From positions 1 to 25,031 of IMG/VR virus record IMGVR_UViG_3300036900_000100: DNA of 25,031 nucleotides. One strand, 5' to 3'. The notes under the pieces were generated by a model. It had not been told where the DNA came from. It saw nothing but the letters and a program-made list of their open reading frames with translations, and did not search any database. Made by a program: the position numbers and the translations under genes. This DNA is from a virus. Below are positions 6,362 through 14,211 of this stretch, one piece after another (the first letter of the stretch is position 1; the number at the start of each line of letters is the position of its first letter).

Positions 6362-6483
6362 ATACCGGGGGTGGGAAAATCTCCACAACTTTGCATGGGA
6401 AACCGTTGGCCGGTGAAATTCACGCGTCCACAATTCAAATGAAAATGTCCACATTATGAGCTGCCTGACGAGAAGGGCCAAAC
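6362..6483 (+). other. candidate packaging (cos) region
   Basis: The 122-base gene-free gap between HNH and TerS genes. It contains a G-run CCGGGGGTGGG at 6365-6375 followed by GAAAATCTCC, and a small palindrome ACCGTTGGCCGGT near 6402-6414. In HNH/TerS/TerL phages with cohesive ends the cos site is usually in this gap. The position and G-run suggest it; the ends themselves cannot be read from sequence alone. Confidence 0.35.
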
Positions 6484-6891
6484 GTGCCGCGTCCGCGTAA
6501 ACCGACCGCCGTGCTCGAGGCCTCCGGCGCATTCATTAAGAATCCGCAGCGGAAAAGGCCTCTTGAGCCTAAGCCAACAGGTGAATTGGGCGATCCGCCA
6601 TCGCATCTCGAGCGCGAAGAGGTTCTGACGTGGCATGAAATGGCAGCTGACATCCCGCCAGGGGTAGCAACAAACGCCGACCGGCGAATGTTTGAGGTTT
6701 TGGTCTGCCTGATGGTCGGATTTAGGCATAGACGGCTGAGCGGTACAGAACTAGGGCAATTGACCTCACTATCCGGGCGTTTTGGCATGACTCCCGCCGA
6801 CCGCAGCAAAGTCAAAGTTTCGAATGATAACGCACAAGACCCGCTGGAAGATTTCCTCGGCGGAAAGCCTTCTCGAGAAGTCACACAGTAA
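6484..6891 (+). CDS. terS: terminase small subunit, P27 family
   Basis: A 135-residue protein from GTG 6484. The P27-family features are clear: basic start PRPRKPTAVLEASGAF, the Pro-rich segment EPKPTGELGDPPSHL, then LTWHEMAADIPPGVATNADR and the terminal LSGRFGMTPADRSKVKV. TerS recognises the packaging site on concatemeric DNA and recruits TerL. AGAAGGG lies about 10 bases upstream. Its 3' end overlaps TerL by 68 bases. Confidence 0.9.
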   Translation: MPRPRKPTAVLEASGAFIKNPQRKRPLEPKPTGELGDPPSHLEREEVLTWHEMAADIPPGVATNADRRMFEVLVCLMVGFRHRRLSGTELGQLTSLSGRFGMTPADRSKVKVSNDNAQDPLEDFLGGKPSREVTQ

Positions 6892-8584
6892 GCTCCCGAA
6901 AGTCAAAAAGTATTGCCTGGATGTGCTGTCAGGCTCCGTTCCTACGGGCAGATTGGTATCTCTTGCAGTGGAGCGGCACCTGCGCGACTTGGAGCGCTCC
7001 AAGGCGACGGGATCAGTGATCCTGTGGGATCAGGATGACGGACTCAGGGCGATTGAGTTCTTTGAGCGCTTTCTGTGTTTGGCTGAGGGCGAACACAATG
7101 GCCAGCCGTTCAAGTTAGAGCCATGGCAACAGTTCATCATGGCATCGCTTTTCGGCTGGAAGTCGGGCGAATTTCGCAGATTTCGAACTGCATATGTCGA
7201 AATTGGCAAAGGTAACGGAAAATCGCCCATGGCCGCGGGAATCGGGCTCTATGGTCTCCTCGCCGACCGCGAAAGCGCCGCAGAAGTCTATTCCGCAGCT
7301 GTGGTCAAGGATCAGGCAAAGATTCTGTTCCGCGATGCGGAAAATATGCGGGATGCTTCCCCGCTTTTGAAGTCAAAGATCGAGAAGCACGTCAATAACC
7401 TGTTTGTCCCGTCGAGCAATTCATTTTTCCGACCTATTTCCTCGGAAAAGCGCGGATTGGATGGCAAACGGGTCCACATGGCTCTCATAGACGAGATACA
7501 TGAGCACCCATCAGCGTTAGTAGTGGACAAGATGAGGGCCGGAACCAAGGGCCGGCGGCAAGCTCTCATCTTCGAAATCACGAATTCTGGTTACGATCGC
7601 AACTCAGTTTGCTACCAGCATCACGATTATTCCGAGAAAATTCTCAGCGGAATCATCGAAAACGACTCTTGGTTTGCTTATGTCTGCCAATTGGACGTAT
7701 GCGAAGAGTGCGCCGATGCCGGAAAAGTCTCGCCAAGCTGCGAAAAGTGCGATCAGTGGACCGACGAAGCGGTTTGGCCGAAGGTAAACCCGAATTTAGG
7801 GGTGTCGATTCAGCCGAAGTACCTCCGCGAGCAGGTTGTTGAAGCTCAGGGGATGCCGTCGAAGGAAAACATCGTCAAGCGGCTTAATTTCTGCATGTGG
7901 ACCGAGCAGGCGGTCCGCTGGCTCCCAATGGACAAGTGGGACGCCTGCAAAGGCCAGGTTGACAAGGCAATGCTCGCTAAAGCGCCCTGTTTTGCTGGCT
8001 TGGACCTGGCGAATACCAGCGATTTAGCGGCGTTGGTGCTGGTTTTTCCCGATGGCGATGGGTACAAACTGCTTCCCTACTTCTGGGTACCGGAAGAAAC
8101 AGTCCGAGTTCGCAGCGAAAAAGAGCGCATTCCCTATGACATTTGGGTGCGCGAGGGCTTTATCAAAGCGACCGAAGGCAGCGTAATCGACTATGACGTC
8201 ATCCGCGCCGACATCAATGCAATAGCCGATGAGTACAGCATTCAGGAAATCGACCTTGATCCCTGGAACGCGACCCAAATCAGGGCTCAACTCGAGGGCG
8301 ACGGCTTCGAAGTAGTCGAAATTCGCCAAGGATTTCAAACTCTCTCGGCACCAACCAAAGAACTTGAACGTTTGATCCGCGCACAGTTGCTTGAGCATGG
8401 CGGTAATCCGGTTTTGCGCTGGAATGCTTCGAACGTGAGTGTCAGAACGGATCCGGCAGGGAATTTGAAGCCCGACAAGGAACGCAGCATAGAAAAAATT
8501 GACGGAATCACGGCTTTGATCAACGCTCTCGCGCGCGCCATGACTGAGCCCATATCTTCCGGCCGACTGATGGAAATCATTTGA
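6824..8584 (+). CDS. terL: terminase large subunit (ATPase/nuclease)
   Basis: A 586-residue protein, normal for HK97-type TerL. Walker A is GKGNGKS (128-134), Walker B MALIDE (219-224). The RNase H-like nuclease has GLDLANTSD (Asp394), IDLDPWN (Asp477/479) and EKIDGI (Asp560). It packages DNA into proheads and cuts it. Between the two domains sits DVCEECADAGKVSPSCEKC (293, 296, 306, 309), a zinc-knuckle-like insertion. The ATG at 6824 gives about 23 residues ahead of the conserved KLPKVKKYCLDVLSG; no later ATG fits before the conserved region. Its stop overlaps the TTG of the portal gene. Confidence 0.95.
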   Translation: MITHKTRWKISSAESLLEKSHSKLPKVKKYCLDVLSGSVPTGRLVSLAVERHLRDLERSKATGSVILWDQDDGLRAIEFFERFLCLAEGEHNGQPFKLEPWQQFIMASLFGWKSGEFRRFRTAYVEIGKGNGKSPMAAGIGLYGLLADRESAAEVYSAAVVKDQAKILFRDAENMRDASPLLKSKIEKHVNNLFVPSSNSFFRPISSEKRGLDGKRVHMALIDEIHEHPSALVVDKMRAGTKGRRQALIFEITNSGYDRNSVCYQHHDYSEKILSGIIENDSWFAYVCQLDVCEECADAGKVSPSCEKCDQWTDEAVWPKVNPNLGVSIQPKYLREQVVEAQGMPSKENIVKRLNFCMWTEQAVRWLPMDKWDACKGQVDKAMLAKAPCFAGLDLANTSDLAALVLVFPDGDGYKLLPYFWVPEETVRVRSEKERIPYDIWVREGFIKATEGSVIDYDVIRADINAIADEYSIQEIDLDPWNATQIRAQLEGDGFEVVEIRQGFQTLSAPTKELERLIRAQLLEHGGNPVLRWNASNVSVRTDPAGNLKPDKERSIEKIDGITALINALARAMTEPISSGRLMEII

Positions 8585-9837
8585 ACTTCATTCAGCGTTC
8601 AGTAGTCAGATTTCTCAAGGCGGTCGGCTTCCCTGTTTGGACCGGATCGACGACCGACATTCCGCCTGGGGGATGGGGCGCATGGGATTGGAATGGCGAT
8701 AAACTCCGCGGCCTGGAATTGAGTTCGGTTTTTGGCTGCTGTCGCGTACTTTGCGGAGCCATCGGCTCGCTTCCCCTGCATATTTTCCGGTTGGATGAGA
8801 ACGGAATCCCGGTCAAGTACGCCGACCATCCTCTTTACTCGATCGTCCACGATCGCCCGAACGTCTACCAGACATCGATGGAGTTTCGGGAGGCCTTGGT
8901 TCTCGGGTACTGCCTTTACGGGAACGGATTTGCGGAGATTGTTCGCTCCGGCAAGCGAATTACTTCACTCATCCCGATGCGCGCCGATCGAGTGCGCATA
9001 ATTCTTAATCAAGACGGACTCAGTTATCAGTACTACGGGAACAGCACCAACGGAACGGTAAAACCCGAGGTTTACCGGCCGGAACAAGTTTTACATTTCA
9101 AGAATTTCGCGCTCGACGGCATCAATGGAATCACGCCATTGCGTCCGGATCTGGTGAATCACGGATTAGTCGCGCAAACCTACGGCTTGAACTTCCTAAG
9201 AAATGGCGCCAAGCCCGCCGGCGCTCTGACTATGCCGAAGGGCACGAAGCTGGGTGATGTTGAAACCGTCAAAAACGATTGGAAAAAGCTCCATTCTGGA
9301 GCCGACAAAGCCGGAAGCGTAGCAGTTCTCTTTGACGGAATGACCTATCAAGACATTGGATTCAATCCTGATCAAGCACAGTTCATAGAAACGCTCGAAA
9401 TGATCAACAAGCAGGTTTCAGCCTGCTACGGCGTCCCGCCAACGATGCTAGGAATCACCGACCGCACGGCAACCTATGCGGCGTCAGAACAATTTGATTT
9501 GCAATTCGCGAAGCATGTTGTCAGACCTCTCGCGGAAAAGATGGAGCAGGCTTTCAACAAGGCTCTGCTCGCAGGCGAGGCCAACGTCTACTGCAAGATG
9601 GACATGGACGAGCTCCAGCGCGGCGACACCATGAGCCAGGCCGAGTGGTTCGCAAAAGTTTCGAGTAACGGCGGAATCACTCGTAACGAGTGGCGCAAAA
9701 AGATGAACCTGCCCGGCATGGAGGGCGGCGATTCGCTCACTGTGCAATCGCAAATGGTTGAACTGAAAGATTTGCCGAAATTGTCCGCGTCAGCAGCCGC
9801 CAATCCCGGCACCGCACCGGGAGACATCCGCAAATAG
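8581..9837 (+). CDS. portal protein (HK97 gp3 family)
   Basis: A 418-residue protein from TTG 8581, overlapping the TerL stop (TTGA). Family landmarks: GLELSSVFGCCRVLCGAIGSLP, DHPLYSIVHDRPNVYQTS, EFREALVLGYCLYGNGFAEI, QVLHFKNFALDG, NFLRNGAKPAGALTMP and INKQVSACYGVPPTMLGI. The portal dodecamer sits at one capsid vertex, docks the terminase and conducts DNA. Length is normal. The tail region (SAAANPGTAPG) is disordered. An ATG nine bases after its stop begins the protease, with an AGGAG site overlapping the portal stop. Confidence 0.95.
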   Translation: MNFIQRSVVRFLKAVGFPVWTGSTTDIPPGGWGAWDWNGDKLRGLELSSVFGCCRVLCGAIGSLPLHIFRLDENGIPVKYADHPLYSIVHDRPNVYQTSMEFREALVLGYCLYGNGFAEIVRSGKRITSLIPMRADRVRIILNQDGLSYQYYGNSTNGTVKPEVYRPEQVLHFKNFALDGINGITPLRPDLVNHGLVAQTYGLNFLRNGAKPAGALTMPKGTKLGDVETVKNDWKKLHSGADKAGSVAVLFDGMTYQDIGFNPDQAQFIETLEMINKQVSACYGVPPTMLGITDRTATYAASEQFDLQFAKHVVRPLAEKMEQAFNKALLAGEANVYCKMDMDELQRGDTMSQAEWFAKVSSNGGITRNEWRKKMNLPGMEGGDSLTVQSQMVELKDLPKLSASAAANPGTAPGDIRK

Positions 9838-9845
9838 GAGCACCC

Positions 9846-10463
9846 ATGAAATACAGAGATCTCGAAATCGAAATTAAAGACATTGGCGAATCAGACGGCA
9901 CCTTTGTCGGATTGGCGTCGGTTTACGGCAATGAGGATCTCGGCGGTGACATCGTGGAACCGGGCGCGTTCACCAAAACTCTCAGCGAAAAAGGCGGCGA
10001 AGTTCCGCTTTTGTGGCAGCACAACATGCGCGAGCCCATCGGAATCGGCAGACTCACCGACACGCAAAAGGGCTTGGAGATTCAGGGAAAGCTCATTCTC
10101 ACCGTCGGCAAGGCGCGCGAAGCCTATGATCTGATGAAAAACCGCGTAATCAAAGGGCTTTCCATTGGTTATGACACTGTACGAGATGAAGTGAAGGACA
10201 AGCGCCGGCTGCTCAAGGAATTGAAGCTCTGGGAAGTCTCAGTTGTTACGTTCCCTATGAACGAGCTTGCCAATGTGCAATCAGTGAAATCGGAAGATGT
10301 GCTCGCGCGAATCGAAGCGCTGGAGCGCGCAATAAAAGTTTTGGCACCCGAAGGTCTGCACGCCGGGAAACCACCTGCAGACACTAGCGCCGCCACGAAA
10401 GACGAGATCGCGCCGGAGGTTCTCCACGCGGCTTCGCGCATTACCGAGCTTCTTCGAAGCTGA
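9846..10463 (+). CDS. prohead protease, HK97 family (S78)
   Basis: A 205-residue protein with AGGAG just upstream. The family pattern is clear: GLASVYGNEDLGGDIVEPGAF, LLWQHN (His59), RVIKGLSIGYD (Ser106), LKLWEVSVVTFPMNELA. His59 and Ser106 are the likely catalytic pair; Glu130 in LWEVS lies at the place of a third residue. The enzyme removes the delta domain of the capsid protein during maturation. Its C-terminal third is variable and Ala/Pro-rich, as usual. It is followed by the capsid gene after 26 bases. Confidence 0.95.
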   Translation: MKYRDLEIEIKDIGESDGTFVGLASVYGNEDLGGDIVEPGAFTKTLSEKGGEVPLLWQHNMREPIGIGRLTDTQKGLEIQGKLILTVGKAREAYDLMKNRVIKGLSIGYDTVRDEVKDKRRLLKELKLWEVSVVTFPMNELANVQSVKSEDVLARIEALERAIKVLAPEGLHAGKPPADTSAATKDEIAPEVLHAASRITELLRS

Positions 10464-10489
10464 AGTTAAATCCAACGGAGAAAATAAAT

Positions 10490-11929
10490 ATGAAAATCAA
10501 ATCTCGCCTACGCGCGGGAGAGCGGAAGTCTATCGCTCGTTTCCGGCAACATTTCGCAAATTCTCGGGAACTGGCCGCAATCTGCTATCGATTCGCCAGC
10601 ATGATTGCTCCAGTCGCAGTTTTGGCCATTCTTGGAATTGGAGCAGTACACGGCTATGCCGATTCCGGCCATGCTTCCACCATTGGCCATCATCTTCCAC
10701 TGATCGCCGCGACGCCGATCCTCGTGCCTGATTTGCAGAAGAAGTTGGACGGCATCGAAGGCGAACTCAAGAAGTTCATCGACAAGCACGCCGAAGAACT
10801 TAAAACCAATGGTACGGCCTCAGCCGAAACCAAGTCCGCACTCGACAAACTGGGCAATGACTGGAAGGACGCCTCTTTGCGCTTGCTCGCGCTCGAACAG
10901 AAGATGGACGCAAGCAAATTCGGCACTGGCACCGACAAAGAAGACAAGAGCATCGGCGAAATGGTCGTCGAGTCGGAAGGCTGGAAGAGTTTGCAGAATG
11001 GCGCGCCTCGCACTGGCAAAATGAAGGTCGGCACCTTCCACAAGACGGCCCTCATCAACGCCATTGGCCAAAATCAGCCTCTCGTACCGCCGAGCCGCGT
11101 CCCTGGCATCATCACGCCTGGACTTCGCCGGCTGACAATTCGGGACTTGATGCCGAGCATTCCAACCTCATCGAACTCAATCGAGTTTGTGAAGGAAACG
11201 GCGTTCACCAACAACGCGGCCCCGCAGTATTCTGCGGCCGCTTATGAAAACGTGGTCAAGGCAGAATCGGCTTTGACTTTCTCGCTCACTCCGATGCCCG
11301 TCTCGACCGTTGCGCACTGGATTCCGGTATCAAACCAGCTGCTCAGCGATGCGCCAGCCATTCAAGGCTACGTCAACACACGCTTGATGTACGGCTTGAA
11401 ATTGGCGGAAGAAGGCGAATTGCTGACCGGTTCCGGCATTCAGGGCCACCTGTCCGGACTCGTCACCAACGCGACCACGATGAGCACAACCTCAGCCGTC
11501 ACGGCAAGCGATACCTACATCGACACGCTTCGCCGTGCCGTCACTCAGGTTCAATTGTCCTATTTCGAGCCTGACGGGATCATCGTTCACCCGAGCGATT
11601 GGGAAACGATCGAACTCACCAAGGAAACCGGAACCGGAATCTCGAGCGGGATGTATGTCTATGCCAACCCGAGAGTCCAATCTGCTCCGCAGCTTTGGGG
11701 CTTGCCCGTAGTCGTAACTCAGGCCATGACGCAAGGGCAATTCCTCGTCGGCGCATTCCAGTTGGGCGCAACCATTTGGGATCGTGCGGATGCCACGGTC
11801 GAGATTAGCCGAGAACATTCCGACTACTTTGTTCGGAACATGGCGGCCATATTATGCGAGGAACGTTTGGCTCTCACAGTGTATCGTCCGTTAGCTTTTA
11901 TTTACGGGGGCTTCCCTTTTGGCAGTTAA
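10490..11929 (+). CDS. major capsid protein (HK97 gp5 fold) with N-terminal hydrophobic extension
   Basis: A 479-residue protein; CGGAGA lies at good distance before ATG 10490. Residues about 80-140 form the coiled-coil delta/scaffold domain (DLQKKLDGIEGELKKF). The shell part starts after about residue 170: GIITPGLRRLTIRDLMP, VKETAFTNNAAPQYSAA, STVAHWIPVSNQLLSDAP, GSGIQGHLSG, PDGIIVHPSDWE, LWGLPVVVTQAM and VEISREHSDYF. Capsid hexamers and pentamers assemble from it and the protease trims it. Residues 1-60 are odd: an Arg-rich stretch, then SMIAPVAVLAILGIGAVHGY (37-56), long enough for a membrane helix or signal peptide. An internal ATG at 10601 (Met38) exists but has no ribosome site. Confidence 0.95.
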   Translation: MKIKSRLRAGERKSIARFRQHFANSRELAAICYRFASMIAPVAVLAILGIGAVHGYADSGHASTIGHHLPLIAATPILVPDLQKKLDGIEGELKKFIDKHAEELKTNGTASAETKSALDKLGNDWKDASLRLLALEQKMDASKFGTGTDKEDKSIGEMVVESEGWKSLQNGAPRTGKMKVGTFHKTALINAIGQNQPLVPPSRVPGIITPGLRRLTIRDLMPSIPTSSNSIEFVKETAFTNNAAPQYSAAAYENVVKAESALTFSLTPMPVSTVAHWIPVSNQLLSDAPAIQGYVNTRLMYGLKLAEEGELLTGSGIQGHLSGLVTNATTMSTTSAVTASDTYIDTLRRAVTQVQLSYFEPDGIIVHPSDWETIELTKETGTGISSGMYVYANPRVQSAPQLWGLPVVVTQAMTQGQFLVGAFQLGATIWDRADATVEISREHSDYFVRNMAAILCEERLALTVYRPLAFIYGGFPFGS

Positions 11930-11948
11930 CTAGTTTAGTTTTAATGAC

Positions 11949-11993
11949 TTACGGCGGAATGTTCGATATAATAATCAAAGCATTCCGCCGTAA
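11949..11993 (+). promoter_or_regulatory. perfect 13-bp inverted repeat enclosing a promoter-like -10
   Basis: TTACGGCGGAATG (11949-11961) is exactly complementary to CATTCCGCCGTAA (11981-11993). TATAAT at 11967-11972 lies in the 19-base loop, and ATGACT at 11944-11949 is a 4-of-6 match to a -35 at 17 bases spacing. No T-run follows the second arm, so a terminator is less likely than an operator/promoter or an insertion-target palindrome. It would drive the downstream HNH gene. Confidence 0.5.
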
Positions 11994-12008
11994 CATTCAG
12001 ACTATTTC

Positions 12009-12548
12009 ATGCGAACGAAAGAGCAACGACACGCCGAATATCTTAAGTATCGAGATAAATGCATTGCTCGCGAGCAGCGCTACCGCGATGAAAATCCGGA
12101 AAAGATGCGCGCGCGAGATCGAGCACGATACACGCCGGAAAGAAAAGCTGCAATCATTGCTCGCACTGCAAAGCGGCGCGCAGAGAACCCAGGTTGTCGC
12201 AAGGAATCGGAACGTAGATATCGTGAGCGCCACAAAGAAGCAATCGCAGCCTACAACCGCAAATATTTCAAAGAACATCCGGATGTTGTTCGCTCAAGTC
12301 AGCATCGCCGCCGCGCACAGAAATACCTTGCGCCGTTCGATCACTTTAGAAGTCTTGAGATTTATGAGCGCGACAAATGGATGTGCGGATTGTGCGGAGA
12401 GCCTGTGAACAAAGAATTGCATCATCGCGATCCGATGTCGCCGTCACTTGATCACATCATCCCGCTCGCGAAAGGTGGGCACCATCTGCGCAGCAATTGC
12501 CAGCTTGCTCACTTGAGTTGCAACAAAAAGAAAAACTGCTTCGATTAG
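12009..12548 (+). CDS. free-standing HNH homing-type endonuclease
   Basis: A 179-residue, very basic protein. Residues 1-105 are Arg/Lys-rich helices made of loose repeats (RYRDENPEKMRARDRARY, RRYRERHKEAIAAYNRKY), probably DNA binding. The HNH core follows: CGLCGEPVN (C126, C129), SLDHIIPLAKGG (His149), LRSNCQLAHLSCNKKK (Asn163, C171, Asn172). No intron or intein is visible. Sitting with its own putative promoter between capsid and next structural gene, it looks like a selfish insertion (moron). No clear ribosome site precedes the ATG. Confidence 0.85.
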   Translation: MRTKEQRHAEYLKYRDKCIAREQRYRDENPEKMRARDRARYTPERKAAIIARTAKRRAENPGCRKESERRYRERHKEAIAAYNRKYFKEHPDVVRSSQHRRRAQKYLAPFDHFRSLEIYERDKWMCGLCGEPVNKELHHRDPMSPSLDHIIPLAKGGHHLRSNCQLAHLSCNKKKNCFD

Positions 12549-12562
12549 CCCTTCTCCGTTCA

Positions 12563-12787
12563 ATGAAATCGATTCGAGTCGTAATGCTGCGCAACTATGA
12601 AGGAATAGGCCGCGGCGAAACAAGAATTTTTGATTCGGAAACGGCGGAAACACTAATCGCCGCTGGGATCGGTGCCGAAGTAAGAGAAACAAAACCTGCA
12701 GGGCCTAAGGAATTCAAGCCTGCGGGGCCAAGCGAGATCAAGCAAGAGTTCAGCGGTAAAAAAAAAGTCAAGACGCCAAAATCCTGA
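12563..12787 (+). CDS. small post-capsid protein, possible N-terminus of a frameshift fusion
   Basis: A 74-residue protein from ATG 12563, starting MKSIRVVMLRNYEGIGRGE; longer in-frame starts (12497) overlap the HNH gene. Short proteins with this kind of beta start occur after capsid genes in HK97-like phages. The middle repeats KPAGPKEFKPAGPSEIK, a Pro/Lys linker. It ends SGKKKVKTPKS, the lysines coded by an A9 run (12758-12766). A -1 slip there enters the glycosyltransferase frame and avoids the stop at 12785. No ribosome site is obvious, perhaps because the HNH insertion displaced it. Confidence 0.6.
   Translation: MKSIRVVMLRNYEGIGRGETRIFDSETAETLIAAGIGAEVRETKPAGPKEFKPAGPSEIKQEFSGKKKVKTPKS
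12758..12766 (+). other. A9 slippery run, candidate -1 frameshift or transcriptional slippage site
   Basis: Nine adenines read as AAA AAA AAA in the small-protein frame. A -1 shift gives AGT CAA GAC GCC AAA ATC CTG ATT, the glycosyltransferase frame, which has no ATG, GTG or TTG until 12976, well inside the conserved domain. A single missing A in the assembly would look the same. Predicted fusion: 68 + 481 = 549 residues. Confidence 0.5.
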
Positions 12788-14211
12788 TTGCAGTTGAAAC
12801 CTGCCACGCGTACCGTGCAAGAGCAGATGCGCAGCGGGACACCTGGGTTAGAGACGTTCCTGGAGGAGTCGATGTCAGATTCTTTCTTGGGCGCGGCGAA
12901 GCTGAACGTGATGATGAAGTCATTCTTGATTGTGGCGACGGCTATAACGACCTTCCTGAAAAGACTCGCGCAATTATGCGCTGGTCGGTCGGTCAAGAAT
13001 ACGAAAATACCCTCAAGGTCGATGACGATACCTATTTACAGGCTAAGCGGGCAATTGAGGGCGGATTCGCATCGCATGATTACGTGGGGCGATTGCGAGG
13101 TCCGGTTGGTAAGTATCCCGCTCCTTACTGTTCAGGATTTTGCTACGGCTTGTCGAGAAGAGCAGCAGAAGTAATCGCGCAAGCAGAAATTGGTGAGCAC
13201 GCATACGAGGATCAGTTCGTTGCGCAGACGCTCTTGGATGCTGGGATTTATGCGCATCCTGATTACCGCTATCAGGTCATTACCTCAAGCCGGAACACTT
13301 GCTCAGGAACAGAAGGGCCGAGACAAGGCAACGATGTCATTGCGGCCTGTGAGTTCATCCCGCAGATTATGCGGAAAGTGCATCAAGATTGGTTGCACAA
13401 GCCTTCAGAAGTGACTTTGAATGTCCCGACCGGGCCACTGTCGCGAGTCTGCATTCTAGTTAAGACATTTTTGCGAGATGGCTATTTGCTGAGATGTTTG
13501 GCGGGCATTCAGCGGACGATGCCGGACGCCAAGATCATAATTGTTGACGATGGATATGAAAGCAGCCAAAAAATACATCTCTACAGTGAGCTACGCAGGC
13601 GCGGGCATGTGTGTGAGTGGTTGCCATTCGACTCTGGTTTTGGGGCCAAATCTAATCGCGGCGTCGAACTCTGCGACCGAGATTACGTGCTCATCGGATC
13701 AGACGACTTTGACTTTGGCGAGCCCTGCATACGTGGATATGTCGAAAAGCTGGTTGCTGTTTTGGACGCGCTCCCCGCGGTCGGCGTAGCTTCTGGGCGC
13801 GTGAACGGCAGGCCTTACGAAGCGACTCTCGACCTTGGGGAAGATTCAGTACGCGAGCATCAAGGCTATTCAGGCGAAGGCGAAGTAAATGGAATCCGAT
13901 ATTGCTATTGCGATCTCACTGTCAATTTTTCTCTTATTCGTCGGAGCGTGTTTGAGAAAGTGAAGTGGGATTCAGATGTCAAGATCGGTGGCGGCGAGCA
14001 TGGGGCGTTCTTTGTGGACGTCAAACGGGCGGGATGGAAAACGGTTTATCTCCCTGGAGTCAACATCAACGAAATGAAAGGTCCGCAGCAATGGGCGCAT
14101 CAGGCATACGGACGGTATCGCGGGCGCGCGGGAGCACCTGGCCGAATCTGCTTAAAGCGAAGGGGAATCTCAACTTATCACCTCATGGGAGGACAGGTTG
14201 AGCACTGCTAA
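12766..14211 (+). CDS. two-domain glycosyltransferase (GT31-like + GT2-like), start by recoding or non-canonical
   Basis: The frame is open from 12760. Its first conserved block (ILIAVETCHAYRARADAQRD, from 12781) lies before the first canonical start (ATG 12976), so a start at 12976 would truncate the domain. Domain 1 has TCxxR..A.R.TW, LPEKTR and KVDDDTYL (DDD at 13021-13029), then YEDQFVAQTLLDAGI, the layout of GT31 galactosyltransferases. Domain 2 (about 13430-14170) has VKTFLRDGYLLRCL, IIIVDDG, LIGSDDFDF, GGGEHGAFF, a GT2-type enzyme resembling beta-1,4-GalNAc transferases. Both GT-A metal sites look intact. It likely transfers two sugars in sequence, to a virion protein or host glycan (inference). 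Confidence 0.75.
   Translation, partial: SQDAKILIAVETCHAYRARADAQRDTWVRDVPGGVDVRFFLGRGEAERDDEVILDCGDGYNDLPEKTRAIMRWSVGQEYENTLKVDDDTYLQAKRAIEGGFASHDYVGRLRGPVGKYPAPYCSGFCYGLSRRAAEVIAQAEIGEHAYEDQFVAQTLLDAGIYAHPDYRYQVITSSRNTCSGTEGPRQGNDVIAACEFIPQIMRKVHQDWLHKPSEVTLNVPTGPLSRVCILVKTFLRDGYLLRCLAGIQRTMPDAKIIIVDDGYESSQKIHLYSELRRRGHVCEWLPFDSGFGAKSNRGVELCDRDYVLIGSDDFDFGEPCIRGYVEKLVAVLDALPAVGVASGRVNGRPYEATLDLGEDSVREHQGYSGEGEVNGIRYCYCDLTVNFSLIRRSVFEKVKWDSDVKIGGGEHGAFFVDVKRAGWKTVYLPGVNINEMKGPQQWAHQAYGRYRGRAGAPGRICLKRRGISTYHLMGGQVEHC

Noticed and set aside
11854-12408. 184-codon + frame overlapping capsid end and HNH gene
   Set aside because: It runs through the inverted repeat and overlaps the HNH core in another frame; the HNH frame has recognisable motifs, this one none.
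12788-13174. 128-codon frame in the glycosyltransferase region
   Set aside because: Out-of-frame shadow; the conserved motifs (TCxxR, DEV.LD, LPEKTR, DDD) are read in the other frame.
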